NCBI RefSeq assembly: GCF_902705875.1
Contig: NZ_CACSIK010000003.1
Span: 62,001 to 126,000 of the forward strand
DNA: 64,000 nt
Reading direction: 5' to 3'
From: Zhongshania aliphaticivorans
GTDB lineage: Bacteria; Pseudomonadota; Gammaproteobacteria; Pseudomonadales; Spongiibacteraceae
Notes under the pieces: model-generated
What the model was told of the DNA's origin: nothing
The model's database searches: none
The model's input: the letters and a program-made list of their open reading frames with translations, nothing else
Shown: piece after piece, positions 10,948 to 20,416 of the stretch
Layout: each line of letters opens with the position of its first letter
Position numbering within the stretch: the first letter of the stretch is position 1
Made by a program: the position numbers and the translations under genes

Positions 10948-11430
10948 TTAATCTCTAAAGTTTGTGAACTGCAAAGGCTGGTCTAATTCCTCGGCTCGCA
11001 ACAAGGCCATCACTTGCTGAAGGTCGTCGCGTTTTTTACCGGTGACCCGCACTTGCTCATCTTGAATTTGGCTTTGTACTTTAATCTTACTTTCTTTAAT
11101 CAGCTTAACAATTTTACGAGCAACATCAGAGGTCAAGCCGCTTTGCATGGTGACCAATTGCTTCACTTGCTTGCCCGCGCCTTTAACATCACCCAGCTCC
11201 ATCGCCAAGGGATCGATTTTCACCTTAACTAAGGCGGCACGCAATAGATCTTCCATTTGCTGCAATTGAAACTCCGCCTCAGCAAATAAGGTAACGGTTA
11301 ACCCTTCACGCTCAAAGCGGGCATCAACACCCTTAAAATCAAAGCGGGTATCAATAACCCGTCCCGCTTGATCAACGGCATTGGTAAAAATATGTAGATC
11401 CACTTCTGAGACAATATCAAACGCTGGCAT
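10948..11430 (-). CDS. yajQ: YajQ family nucleotide-binding protein
   Basis: 160 aa, full length, starting MPAFDIVSEVDLHIFTNAVDQAGRVIDTRFDFKG and ending FTNFRD as in the family. YajQ proteins consist of two ferredoxin-like domains; in Xanthomonas and Pseudomonas members bind cyclic-di-GMP, and E. coli YajQ binds tRNA/nucleotides. The exact role here is not shown by the sequence. It lies directly upstream of ampG with no gap. Confidence 0.96.
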   Translation of the reverse strand: MPAFDIVSEVDLHIFTNAVDQAGRVIDTRFDFKGVDARFEREGLTVTLFAEAEFQLQQMEDLLRAALVKVKIDPLAMELGDVKGAGKQVKQLVTMQSGLTSDVARKIVKLIKESKIKVQSQIQDEQVRVTGKKRDDLQQVMALLRAEELDQPLQFTNFRD

Positions 11431-11532
11431 AGCCTAATTTCCTTTGTTATGTTGCGGTGCGCAGTTTAGCATTCCCTGCAATATGACAAAATGCGCCTAA
11501 GACAAAACTAAGACTTCACTAAGGCGACGCCT

Positions 11533-12498
11533 ATGTCAAAAGCCAACCCACACAACACACCACAACACCCTTGGTATATCCTTGGCGCAGGGGCCATTGG
11601 TAGTTTGTGGGCAACGTATGGCTTTCAATCTGGGGCCGATATTCGCCTAATTCTACGCGACCAAAAAGCCGTAAATGACTACCTTCAGCACGGTGGTATT
11701 CATTTATCAATTGAGGGTAAAGCCCTAATTTGCACGGCTCCGGCCGAGTGCCCAAGTAGCTTGGCGACCCCAATCAAATACCTGCTCATTACCACCAAAG
11801 CACAACAAACACTCGACGCCCTCAACAGCATAAAGCCCCATATTTCCGACCATGCCGTCTTACTGCTTTTGCAAAATGGCCTCGGTATTGTCGAGCATAT
11901 CCGGCAGGCATTTCCGCTCGCAACAATTTTGCAGGGCTCAACCACTGAAGGCTGCTATCGTCAAAGCGCCTATGAATTCGTCCACGCAGGACATGGCCAT
12001 ACTTACATAGGCAACGCTAGCCAAGATCACCTGCAAGACGATACGCGCTTGACTGAAATTGCCAACACCCTGTCATTTCCACCCTTGGCCATTAGCATCA
12101 GCGACAATATCGATGAAATTTTGTGGCGTAAACTCGCCGTCAATTGTGCAATTAATCCAATGACTGTGATCTATAACTGCCGCAACGGCGAACTATTAAC
12201 AAACCCCAAAAGCCGCAACCACATGACGGAGGTGGTGAATGAAATTATCAACGTCAGCACCGCAATGAATCGTGACCACTGGCTGACTGGGCTTCACGAA
12301 CTCGTTATCGACGTAGCCACAAGCACTGCCCAGAACCGCTCCTCTATGCTCCAAGACGTCCAAGCAGGACGCCGTACCGAGATAGACGCAATCACCGGCT
12401 ACCTTTGCCAACTGGCAAAAAAATACGGTGTGGATGTACCCATAAATCAGCAAATTCTAAGTGAAATCAATCGTATTTCAGCCCTAGATAAGTGCTAA
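11533..12498 (+). CDS. panE: 2-dehydropantoate 2-reductase (ketopantoate reductase)
   Basis: 321 aa. It reduces ketopantoate to pantoate with NADPH in the pantothenate/CoA pathway. The N-terminal Rossmann motif is WYILGAGAIGSLWA; the catalytic Lys is in LWRKLAVNCAINPMTVIYNCRNGEL, the C-terminal helical signature of the family. Its length is typical. It is read away from yajQ and is followed by the cobalamin promoter and riboswitch. Paralogues acting on other 2-keto acids exist, so the substrate is inferred. Confidence 0.9.
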   Translation: MSKANPHNTPQHPWYILGAGAIGSLWATYGFQSGADIRLILRDQKAVNDYLQHGGIHLSIEGKALICTAPAECPSSLATPIKYLLITTKAQQTLDALNSIKPHISDHAVLLLLQNGLGIVEHIRQAFPLATILQGSTTEGCYRQSAYEFVHAGHGHTYIGNASQDHLQDDTRLTEIANTLSFPPLAISISDNIDEILWRKLAVNCAINPMTVIYNCRNGELLTNPKSRNHMTEVVNEIINVSTAMNRDHWLTGLHELVIDVATSTAQNRSSMLQDVQAGRRTEIDAITGYLCQLAKKYGVDVPINQQILSEINRISALDKC

Positions 12499-12523
12499 GC
12501 CAACACATACGCCCCGCCTTCAT

Positions 12524-12552
12524 TTGACAAAAATCCAGCGCAGCCGTAGAGT
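12524..12552 (+). promoter_or_regulatory. Sigma-70 type promoter of the cobalamin operon
   Basis: TTGACA at 12524-12529, a 17-base spacer and TAGAGT at 12547-12552, placing a start about ten bases ahead of the riboswitch aptamer. Confidence 0.65.
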
Positions 12553-12559
12553 GCGCGCC

Positions 12560-12755
12560 AAGTAATAGGTGCCCTGCGTCACGAATTTGGTGACAAAGAG
12601 TTAAACGGGAAGTCTGGTGAGTGAGCGCTAAATCGTCGCCACAATGCCAACGCTGCCCCCGCAACGGTAAGCACAATTCATAGTGAATATATGCGAGCCC
12701 GGAACCGGCCTTTACTGATTTACCCGATGAAGCGGAGGGCTCCATCAGCGGTTAT
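12560..12755 (+). promoter_or_regulatory. Cobalamin (adenosylcobalamin) riboswitch
   Basis: The 5' leader of btuB contains the hallmarks of the class in order: ATAGGTGCC at the P3 entry, AAACGGGAAGTCTGGTG, the B12-box region GCCAACGCTGCCCCCGCAACGGTAAG (in the 12645-12671 interval, core CCCCCGCAACGGTA), and the closing GCCCGGAACCGG. In Gram-negative bacteria this RNA lowers btuB expression when cobalamin is plentiful. I see no clear intrinsic terminator between it and the ATG at 12814, so control is probably at translation. Confidence 0.93.
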
Positions 12756-12813
12756 ACTTGTATATAGCCCCTACCCTCCCTCATTGCTTCCTTTCATAGC
12801 TTTGAGGTTTACC

Positions 12814-14688
12814 ATGAACAAAATTACTTTGGCTGCCGCTGGCAGTATTTTCACGATGGCAACATCGCCCATTTTTGCGGCTGAGCAATCTCACATTGAA
12901 ACCACCGTTGTCACCGCAACCCGCACCGAACAATCTGTCGCCGATATTCTTGCGCCGGTTACCGTGTTTGAACGCGCAGACATTGAGCGTATTCAACCTA
13001 ACGACTTACAAGAATTACTTTCCCGCGCAGTCGGTGTTAGCTTTGTCCGCAACGGCGGGCGCGGCGCGAGCACTAGCCTGTTTCTGCGCGGCAACCAAAG
13101 CAACCACACCTTAGTATTGATAGACGGTGTTCGCATTGGCTCCGCGACGAATGGCGCACCCGCCTTAACTAACTTACCCCCAGAACTCATAGAGCGGGTA
13201 GAAATTGTTCGTGGCTCTCGTTCCAGCCTTTATGGCTCAGAAGCCATCGGCGGTGTCATCAATATTATCACCCGCAAATACCATGACACGGACGGCCTAG
13301 AGCCAATGTTGCAAATCGGCATTGGCACCCAAGGTAGCCGTAAAGTTCTCGCAGCCATCAGCGGCGGTGATGCACAAACCCAAGTAAACATCAGCGTACT
13401 ACGTGAAGAAACGGACGGTGTAGATAACACCTCAAGCAAAGCCGGTGTCAGTGGCGACGATGACGCCTTTGAGCAAACCGCGATCAATGCGAGCCTTAGC
13501 CACAAAATAAATGATGCCGTTGAACTGTTTGCCTTCTATCAACATAGCCAAACCGAAAGCGACTATGACAATAACTGCTACGACAGCGCATACAACAAGT
13601 ATGAATGCTCTCCGTATACCGATGGCGCAGCCGCTATTGCTAATATTCGCGGCGAGTTTCGCCCTACTGATAATTGGCTGCTAAGCCTCTCAGCAGGCGA
13701 ATCTAAAGATGAATCCACCATTGAATACCACTATATTGACCCCGCCGCGACCGGTATAAGCGGTGACACATTCGACACCACACGGCGAGTATACAGCCTG
13801 CAAAATGACTGGATGATTGGTGAGCACCACGTCATTACGTTGGGCTTTGAACGCCTGCTCGACCACGTAAAAAGCAATCTTAGCTACGGCGAACAAAGCC
13901 GAGGCAATAAGGCCATTTTTGCCCAGTGGCAGGCCGATCTCGGCCTTGTTGATTTTACGATTGGTGGTCGCAACGACGATAACGACCAATTTGGTACCAA
14001 CGATACCGGCAACGCCTCAATCGGTTTAGATATTAGCGATGCCATAAAGGTCATTGCCTCTTACGGCGAAGGCTTTAACGCACCCACCTTCAATGATTTA
14101 TATTATCCCTTCTACGGTGTTCCAACCTTAGAACCCGAAACCTCAGAAAATATAGAATTAGAACTCCGTGGTAACCACGATTGGGGCAGCTGGAGTGTGG
14201 CGCGGTTTGAAAACGACGTCGATAAACTTATCCAATACAACCCAGCGACTTTTGGTCCAGACCAAATCGAAGGTGCTGAAATTAAGGGCTGGGAAATGAG
14301 CGTTTCAAGCGCCATCAAAGATTGGTCTATTGATGCCAATATCAGCCTTCTTGACGCCACCGACGCCAACTCAGGTTTAGATCTGCGCCGACGTGCTGAC
14401 AAACAAGCCAATGTCGATATCGGACGTGAATGGCAACACTGGGGCGTAAGCGGCAGCCTGCGATTGGTCAGCAGTCGTTTTGAAGACACCGCTAACACAG
14501 ATGAACTTGCAGGCTACGGCTTAGTGGACAGCACGGTTTTTTACCGAGTTAACGAGCAGGTAAAACTCCAATTAGCGCTGAAAAATATCTTTGACAAAGA
14601 ATATGTCAGCGCCCGCAGCTTTAGCTTTGGCGACTACCTGTCTATTGGCCGCGAGGCGATGTTCTCTATCACTTACACACCAAAATAA
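12814..14688 (+). CDS. btuB: TonB-dependent cobalamin receptor BtuB
   Basis: 624 aa from ATG 12814, which has GAGG ahead of it; an upstream in-frame extension would run through the riboswitch and is not real. A signal peptide ends near FAA-EQS. A TonB-box-like segment (TTVVTATR) is followed by the plug domain with LFLRGNQSNHTLVLIDGVRI and VEIVRGSRSSLYGSEAIGGVINIIT, and then the beta barrel. It imports cobalamin and other corrinoids through the outer membrane. The riboswitch and the next genes for uptake and adenosylation support the substrate. Confidence 0.95.
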   Translation: MNKITLAAAGSIFTMATSPIFAAEQSHIETTVVTATRTEQSVADILAPVTVFERADIERIQPNDLQELLSRAVGVSFVRNGGRGASTSLFLRGNQSNHTLVLIDGVRIGSATNGAPALTNLPPELIERVEIVRGSRSSLYGSEAIGGVINIITRKYHDTDGLEPMLQIGIGTQGSRKVLAAISGGDAQTQVNISVLREETDGVDNTSSKAGVSGDDDAFEQTAINASLSHKINDAVELFAFYQHSQTESDYDNNCYDSAYNKYECSPYTDGAAAIANIRGEFRPTDNWLLSLSAGESKDESTIEYHYIDPAATGISGDTFDTTRRVYSLQNDWMIGEHHVITLGFERLLDHVKSNLSYGEQSRGNKAIFAQWQADLGLVDFTIGGRNDDNDQFGTNDTGNASIGLDISDAIKVIASYGEGFNAPTFNDLYYPFYGVPTLEPETSENIELELRGNHDWGSWSVARFENDVDKLIQYNPATFGPDQIEGAEIKGWEMSVSSAIKDWSIDANISLLDATDANSGLDLRRRADKQANVDIGREWQHWGVSGSLRLVSSRFEDTANTDELAGYGLVDSTVFYRVNEQVKLQLALKNIFDKEYVSARSFSFGDYLSIGREAMFSITYTPK

Positions 14689-14711
14689 AGGTATCATTCA
14701 CCGCTCATACC

Positions 14712-14737
14712 TCTGCGCTGTGCAACAGCGCAGATTT
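14712..14737 (+). other. Hairpin between btuB and cobO
   Basis: Perfect nine-base arms TCTGCGCTG / CAGCGCAGA with a five-base loop, followed by only TTT. It could be a weak terminator or an mRNA-stabilising stem that lowers cobO expression relative to btuB. Confidence 0.45.
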
Positions 14738-14759
14738 GACTTGGCAATCAGGAGCTTCC

Positions 14760-15365
14760 ATGACGCTTAATGAAGAAGAAAAGCACCAAAAGCGAATGCA
14801 GATTAAAAAAGCCATGATCGACGAAAAAGTCGCCAAGGCAACTGAAGAACGCGGTGTGTTAATCGTATTAAGCGGCCCCGGCAAGGGAAAATCTAGCTCA
14901 GGCTTTGGCACGGTTATTCGCGCATTAGGTCATGGCTACAAAGCCGCCATCGTGCAATTTATAAAGGGCACGTGGGACTGCGGCGAGCGTAATTTTATTC
15001 AACAGCGCTGCCCTGAAGTTCCCTTTATTGTCATGGGCTCCGGTTTCACTTGGGAAACCCAAAATAAAGAACAAGACCGCGAAGCTGCCCAGCAAGCCTG
15101 GCAACAAACCAAAATATTATTACAAGACGAGTCGCTTCATCTCGTCCTGCTTGACGAACTCACCTATATTTTAAAGTACGGCTACATCGACGCCGAAGAG
15201 GTATACCAAGCTCTTCGCAATCGTCCTCGTGAACAAAGCGTGATCATCACCGGCCGTGGCGCACCGGTAGCGCTCAAAGAACTCGCCGATACCGTGTCGA
15301 TGATCGATGATAAAAAACACGCCTTTCGCGGCGGGATCAAAGCCCGCAAAGGTGTAGAGTGGTAA
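14760..15365 (+). CDS. cobO: Cob(I)yrinic acid a,c-diamide adenosyltransferase (CobO/BtuR)
   Basis: 201 aa. It transfers the adenosyl group of ATP to cob(I)alamin or its precursors. The P-loop is GPGKGKSSSGFG, followed by IVQFIKGTWDCGERNF and LLDELTYILKYGYID, all typical of the CobA/CobO/BtuR family. I chose ATG 14760, which has AGGAG at the right distance, rather than the upstream ATG at 14736. The stop overlaps the next start (TAATG), indicating translational coupling to btuF. Confidence 0.95.
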   Translation: MTLNEEEKHQKRMQIKKAMIDEKVAKATEERGVLIVLSGPGKGKSSSGFGTVIRALGHGYKAAIVQFIKGTWDCGERNFIQQRCPEVPFIVMGSGFTWETQNKEQDREAAQQAWQQTKILLQDESLHLVLLDELTYILKYGYIDAEEVYQALRNRPREQSVIITGRGAPVALKELADTVSMIDDKKHAFRGGIKARKGVEW

Positions 15366-16261
15366 TGGTATTTGAGGGTATAAAAAATAATTTGCGTGGA
15401 TTGCTGATAGCCTCACTATGCTTTTCTGCCACCGTGCAATCAGAGATCTGTGTCACCGATGACAGCAATGCAAAACTCTGTATACCCAGCGCTGCACAGC
15501 GCATTATCGCCCTTTCACCCGGTATAACCGAACTGGTATACGCTGCCGGTGCTGGAGATAAATTAGTCGCCGCGGTTAGCTTTAGCGACTACCCCGAAGC
15601 CGCTCAAGCATTACCCCGCGTGGGAAGCTATAACCGCTTTGATCAAGAGGCAATTCTTGCCTTAAAGCCCGACTTACTAATCGGCTGGCTAAGCGGCAAC
15701 CCCCGCGAGCAATTGTCACAACTGCAATCCCTAGGCATGCCGATTTACTTTAGTGAGTTGCGTAACTTTGAAGACGTAGCCACCAGCCTTGAGCGCTTTG
15801 GGGCACTCGCGGGCACCACCACTACAGCAACGGTAGCAGCCAGTGAATTTCGTCTTGGTGTAAAAGCACTGCGCCGTCGTTACGAAAATGCAGACCCCGT
15901 CAGTGTGTTTCAGCAAATTTGGATAAACCCACTGATGACCGTCAATAACGACCACATCATCAGCGAAGCTACGCAAATATGTGGTGGCGTAAATGTGTTT
16001 GGCCAACTGCCAAATTTAACGGCTCGCATTGACAACGAAGCGGTACTTGCCGCTAACCCAGAAGCGATAATTGCCGGCGGCATGGGTGAAGAAAATCACG
16101 ACTGGCTCAAAGACTGGCGCCGCTTTAGTGGCCTAACAGCCGTGCGCCGCGATAATTTATTTTTTATCCCCCCCTCTACAATCCAGCGCCCAACCCCACG
16201 TTTACTGCAAGGCACTACCCTGCTCTGCGAACATTTGGAAACTGCTCGTGGCCGGCGCTAA
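15365..16261 (+). CDS. btuF: Cobalamin ABC transporter periplasmic binding protein BtuF
   Basis: 298 aa. The signal peptide ends around ATVQS-EIC. The two-lobed type III binding-protein fold is marked by RIIALSPGITELVYAAGAGDKLVA and the second-lobe VNDDHIISEATQICGGVNVF region. It delivers cobalamin to BtuCD. The start codon ATG overlaps the cobO stop by one base; a GTG two codons earlier is possible. The 3' end overlaps btuC. Confidence 0.9.
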   Translation: MVFEGIKNNLRGLLIASLCFSATVQSEICVTDDSNAKLCIPSAAQRIIALSPGITELVYAAGAGDKLVAAVSFSDYPEAAQALPRVGSYNRFDQEAILALKPDLLIGWLSGNPREQLSQLQSLGMPIYFSELRNFEDVATSLERFGALAGTTTTATVAASEFRLGVKALRRRYENADPVSVFQQIWINPLMTVNNDHIISEATQICGGVNVFGQLPNLTARIDNEAVLAANPEAIIAGGMGEENHDWLKDWRRFSGLTAVRRDNLFFIPPSTIQRPTPRLLQGTTLLCEHLETARGRR

Positions 16262-17252
16262 TAGACAAACCAAAAACCGTCCACTACCGCATTTTTTTAC
16301 CCCGCTGGTCGTGCTTTTTGGCTTTGCCCTAGGCGCTATCACACTGGCAATGACAACCGGTAGCGTAAGCATTTCCAAGCAAGAACTTTGGCAGGTCTTA
16401 AATGGCAGCGGCGATGCTTTACACCGCACCTTAATCTTTGAACTGCGCTTACCGCGTGCCCTATCCGCCTTCGCCGCTGGCGGTTTACTCGCCGTTGCTG
16501 GCGCCTTGATGCAAATATTACTACGCAACCCTTTAGCCGACCCCTATGTACTTGGGCTCTCCGGTGGTGCCGCCGTTGGCGCTTTAATCGCCATGCTCAG
16601 CGGGTTGAGTGCCACAGCTGTATCTGGCTCCGCCTTTATTGGCGCCATGGTCTCCGCCATCACCGTATTCGGACTGGCCCACGGTACCGGCAGCTGGACG
16701 CCAACCCGACTCTTACTGACCGGCGTAGTGATCGCCTCTGGTTGGGGTGCCGCCATCACGTTCATGTTAGCCGTTAGCCCCAGTGACCAACTACCCGGCA
16801 TGCTCTACTGGCTAATGGGCGACCTTGCCTACGCTCGCTCGCCGTGGCCAGCCCTGCTAGTGTTAGCGATTATTTCTATTGTGATGCTTCCCTTGGGGCG
16901 CAGTTTAAATGTACTGGCTCGCGGTCAAATGCAGGCTTCTGCCCTTGGCGTATCCGTTCGACCACTAGAGTGGACTATCTATATTTCTGCCAGTTTACTT
17001 ACCGCATTTGCCGTCACCACCGCCGGCAGCATCGGCTTTGTTGGTCTTATTGTTCCGCATATGCTGAGGCTGGTATTAGGTAATGATCAGCGTCTAATTC
17101 TGCCTGCCGCTGCTCTTGCTGGCGGCGCGTTGCTTACATTAGCAGACACCTTGGCCCGCACGCTTATTGCGCCAGAACAATTACCGGCCGGTGTCATCAC
17201 CGCGCTCATCGGCGTGCCCAGCTTCTTGTATTTACTACATAGGAGCCGCTAA
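16248..17252 (+). CDS. btuC: Cobalamin ABC transporter permease BtuC
   Basis: 334 aa, GTG start, overlapping btuF by 14 bases. About ten membrane segments of the FecCD/BtuC family. Characteristic stretches are LRLPRALSAFAAGGLLAVAGALMQILLRNPLADPYVLGLSGGAA and GSIGFVGLIVPHMLRLVLG. It forms the inner-membrane channel with BtuD. Confidence 0.93.
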   Translation: MAGANRQTKNRPLPHFFTPLVVLFGFALGAITLAMTTGSVSISKQELWQVLNGSGDALHRTLIFELRLPRALSAFAAGGLLAVAGALMQILLRNPLADPYVLGLSGGAAVGALIAMLSGLSATAVSGSAFIGAMVSAITVFGLAHGTGSWTPTRLLLTGVVIASGWGAAITFMLAVSPSDQLPGMLYWLMGDLAYARSPWPALLVLAIISIVMLPLGRSLNVLARGQMQASALGVSVRPLEWTIYISASLLTAFAVTTAGSIGFVGLIVPHMLRLVLGNDQRLILPAAALAGGALLTLADTLARTLIAPEQLPAGVITALIGVPSFLYLLHRSR

Positions 17253-17254
17253 AC

Positions 17255-18034
17255 ATGCTTACCACTTCCGATTTAATCATCGACATTCCAGAGCGCAGTG
17301 ACGGTACGCCTTTATCACTGCAAATTAAACCAGGCGAAATCTGGGGCATACTCGGCCCCAATGGCGCGGGCAAAACAACCCTGCTACACACCCTCGCAGG
17401 CTTACATAAACCGCGTAGTGGAAGCGTGACACTAGGCGAAAAAAATATTCATCAAATGCGCCGCAAGCAGGTAGCCCAGCAATTAGCCGTGGTGTTTCAA
17501 AACAACGGCGAAGGCTTCCCCGCCACAGTATTAGAAACCGTCATGATTGGCCGTCATCCGTTTATTTCACCGTGGGATATAGAAACCGCAGACGACCTTG
17601 CCATTGCCCGCCAAGCTCTACAAAAACTCGATTTAAGCGCATTAGAACATCGCTTAATCAGCACCCTCTCTGGCGGCGAACGTCAGCGGCTCGCCATCGC
17701 CACGGCCTTGTGCCAAAGCCCTAAACTCTGGCTGGCAGATGAGCCCAGCAACCACCTTGATCTAAAACACCAAGTCCAAATTATGAGCTTATTAGCAGAT
17801 CAAGCCGATGCCGGATGCGGCGTGGTACTTTGCCTCCACGACTTAAATTTAGCGGCGCACTGGTGCAATAAAATCGTGTTACTTTACCCCAATGGTGACG
17901 CCTGCTGGGGAGATGCGTCTGCCATGCTAACGATCACGGCCTTAGAGCGTCTCTACGACCAAGCACTGACCATGATTACCAGCGAAGGCCAAAGCTATTT
18001 TATGCCGCTAAGCAGCAGGACGAATCCACAGTGA
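17255..18034 (+). CDS. btuD: Cobalamin ABC transporter ATP-binding protein BtuD
   Basis: 259 aa. Walker A is GPNGAGKTT, the signature is LSGGERQRLAIA, Walker B is LWLADEPSNHLD, and the switch His is in CLHDLN. It follows btuC by two bases and ends in a GTGA overlap with bluB. Similar to FecE-type ATPases, but the gene context fixes cobalamin as the substrate. Confidence 0.93.
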   Translation: MLTTSDLIIDIPERSDGTPLSLQIKPGEIWGILGPNGAGKTTLLHTLAGLHKPRSGSVTLGEKNIHQMRRKQVAQQLAVVFQNNGEGFPATVLETVMIGRHPFISPWDIETADDLAIARQALQKLDLSALEHRLISTLSGGERQRLAIATALCQSPKLWLADEPSNHLDLKHQVQIMSLLADQADAGCGVVLCLHDLNLAAHWCNKIVLLYPNGDACWGDASAMLTITALERLYDQALTMITSEGQSYFMPLSSRTNPQ

Positions 18035-18693
18035 ACAAGCCAAACGACAATGCCTTGAGCTACAAACAAGCCGATCGTGACGCCATTTACCGTGTTATTG
18101 CCGAACGTCGGGATATGCGTCATTTCATCGGTGGAGAGGTTGAAGAAAGCACCTTAAAGAAATTACTCGCTGCCGCTCACCTCGCTCCCAGTGTTGGCTT
18201 TATGCAGCCATGGCGTTTTATTCGCGTTCGTAAACCCGAACTGCGAGAAGCAATTTATCAACTAGTCCAAGAAGAGCGCATCAAAACCGCCCAAGCCCTC
18301 AGCGAACGCGAAGACGAATTTATGCAGCTAAAAGTAGAAGGCATTAAAGACTGCGCCGAACTCTTGGTAGTTTGCTTAATGGACGGTCGCGAGAAATATG
18401 TATTCGGTCGTCGCACATTACCAGAGATGGACTTGGCCTCCGCGTCTTGCGCCATACAAAATTTGTGGTTGGCCGCCCGTGCCGAAGGGCTCGGCATGGG
18501 CTGGGTATCTTTATTTGATCCCCTTTCCCTACAATCATTACTCCGGATGCCAGAGGGAAGTCGCGCCATTGCGGTATTATGCCTTGGCCCAGTTGAAGCA
18601 TTTTATTCCCGTCCCATGTTAGAAATTGAACAGTGGGCAAAACGTCAAAATTTAGACGAGCTAATCATGCACGACGGCTGGCAAGATCAGTAA
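18031..18693 (+). CDS. bluB: 5,6-dimethylbenzimidazole synthase BluB
   Basis: 220 aa, GTG start inside the btuD stop. It is a nitroreductase-fold enzyme that cannibalises reduced FMN with oxygen to make dimethylbenzimidazole, the lower ligand of B12. The family signatures ERRDMRHFIGGEV, HLAPSVGFMQPWRFI and the C-terminal LCLGPVEAFYSRPMLE distinguish BluB from ordinary nitroreductases. Its presence in the operon means the cell can build true cobalamin from salvaged corrinoids, given nucleotide-loop enzymes elsewhere. Confidence 0.93.
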   Translation: MNKPNDNALSYKQADRDAIYRVIAERRDMRHFIGGEVEESTLKKLLAAAHLAPSVGFMQPWRFIRVRKPELREAIYQLVQEERIKTAQALSEREDEFMQLKVEGIKDCAELLVVCLMDGREKYVFGRRTLPEMDLASASCAIQNLWLAARAEGLGMGWVSLFDPLSLQSLLRMPEGSRAIAVLCLGPVEAFYSRPMLEIEQWAKRQNLDELIMHDGWQDQ

Positions 18694-18732
18694 TAGTCGA
18701 GAACGAGTAATGCTGCTACCCGAGAGATGCGG

Positions 18733-18754
18733 ATCCTCGATCGATGTCGAGGAT
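18733..18754. repeat. Inverted repeat between bluB and cobQ
   Basis: Perfect eight-base arms ATCCTCGA / TCGAGGAT around a six-base loop. No T-run follows on either strand, so it is not a standard terminator; a protein site or mRNA stem are possible. Confidence 0.5.
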
Positions 18755-18843
18755 AACGATTGAAGAACTAGGTGCACATACTTGCATATTCGACAGCGAC
18801 ATACAGCAAATAAACTAAGCCAAAAATATTAAGTGACACAACC

Positions 18844-20283
18844 ATGACCTTAACATTAATGATTCAAGGCACCACGTCAGACGCCGGTAAAAGTGTCACG
18901 GTTGCCGGACTGTGCCGCGTATTTAAACGTCGCGGTTTAAAGGTCGCCCCATTTAAACCTCAAAATATGGCGCTAAACAGTGCTGTTACCCCAGAGGGCG
19001 GCGAGATAGGTCGCGCCCAAGCCGTACAAGCTCAAGCCTGCGGATTACTGCCCCACACGGACATGAACCCGGTCTTACTCAAACCCAATAGTGACACCGG
19101 CGCACAGGTCATTATTCACGGTAAAGCGCTCAGTAATATGGACGCGCAGGATTACCATAACTATAAAAAACGCGCGATGTCTGCCGTTTTAACATCACAT
19201 CAGCGCCTTTGCGAACAATACGATGTCGTCGTGGTAGAGGGCGCCGGCAGCCCCGCTGAAATAAATTTACGCGCCAACGACATTGCCAATATGGGCTTTG
19301 CCGAAGCCGTAGACTGCCCCGTTGTCATTGTTGCCGACATCGACCGCGGCGGCGTATTCGCCCACCTCGTTGGCACCTTAGAATTACTTTCAGCCACCGA
19401 ACAAGCCCGGGTAAAAGGTTTTATCATCAATCGCTTTCGCGGCGATATCGCCCTCTTGCAACCTGGGCTCGACTGGCTAGAAGAACGCACTGGTAAAAAA
19501 GTATTAGGGGTTGTGCCGTATATTCACGACTTACATTTAGAAGCCGAAGACGCCATTAATAAACAGCAATGCGTATCTGAACAAGCCATTAAAATTGCGG
19601 TACCGGTGTTAAGCCGTATAAGCAATCACACCGATGTAGACGTACTTCGCTTACACCCACAGGTAGACCTGTGTTTTATTGGCAAGGGTGAAGCCATCCC
19701 GCCCTGCGACCTTATTATTATTCCCGGCAGTAAAAGCACCCGCCGCGACCTTGATTATTTGCGTAGCAATAACTGGGATAGCGATATTCAAAAACACCTT
19801 CGCTATGGCGGCAAAGTACTTGGCATATGCGGCGGCTTTCAAATGCTAGGTAAGGCCGTCCACGACCCTCAGGGAATTGAAGGTGATGCCGGCTCCAGCA
19901 ATGGACTGGGTTTTCTTAACATGGAAACCACCCTCGGCAGCGAAAAAACCCTACGCCAAGTCAGCGGAAAATTAATAGCCAGTGACGCCAAAATCAGCGG
20001 CTATGAAATTCATGCCGGCATTAGCAGCGGTCCAGCACTTGACCGTCCTTTTGCCAATTTACACACTCACAACGACGGCGCCCGCAGCGACGATGGGCAA
20101 ATCATCGGCAGTTACTTACACGGCTTATTTGATGAAAGCGAAACTCGCAATGAGTTACTCAGATGGGCCGGCATCGCCAAGGTTGACGAACTAGATTACA
20201 CCAGCATAATCGAAAGTAATATTGATAGGCTTGCCGATTGCTTAGAAGCACATCTAGATATCAGCGAGCTGCTTAAAACCTGA
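18844..20283 (+). CDS. cobQ: Cobyric acid synthase CobQ
   Basis: 479 aa. It amidates adenosyl-cobyrinic acid a,c-diamide at four side chains with glutamine and ATP. The N-terminal dethiobiotin-synthase-like ATPase has [15 protein letters not shown] and [13 protein letters not shown]; the C-terminal glutamine amidotransferase half has the catalytic Cys in [11 protein letters not shown] and a late His in SYLHGLF. It is separated from bluB by 150 bases. None of cobD, cobU, cobS or cobT follows in the window. Confidence 0.95.
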   Translation: MTLTLMIQGTTSDAGKSVTVAGLCRVFKRRGLKVAPFKPQNMALNSAVTPEGGEIGRAQAVQAQACGLLPHTDMNPVLLKPNSDTGAQVIIHGKALSNMDAQDYHNYKKRAMSAVLTSHQRLCEQYDVVVVEGAGSPAEINLRANDIANMGFAEAVDCPVVIVADIDRGGVFAHLVGTLELLSATEQARVKGFIINRFRGDIALLQPGLDWLEERTGKKVLGVVPYIHDLHLEAEDAINKQQCVSEQAIKIAVPVLSRISNHTDVDVLRLHPQVDLCFIGKGEAIPPCDLIIIPGSKSTRRDLDYLRSNNWDSDIQKHLRYGGKVLGICGGFQMLGKAVHDPQGIEGDAGSSNGLGFLNMETTLGSEKTLRQVSGKLIASDAKISGYEIHAGISSGPALDRPFANLHTHNDGARSDDGQIIGSYLHGLFDESETRNELLRWAGIAKVDELDYTSIIESNIDRLADCLEAHLDISELLKT

Positions 20284-20416
20284 CTGAAAATATTTAATCA
20301 GCTACACAAAGGGCTATGAGATTCAAAATTCCTCACTTTTCCCAACCAAAATGGGCACAAAGTTCAGTTTCAAATTTATTATAAAATAACAAGGCGAGTT
20401 ACAAAGAGGAGATGAA

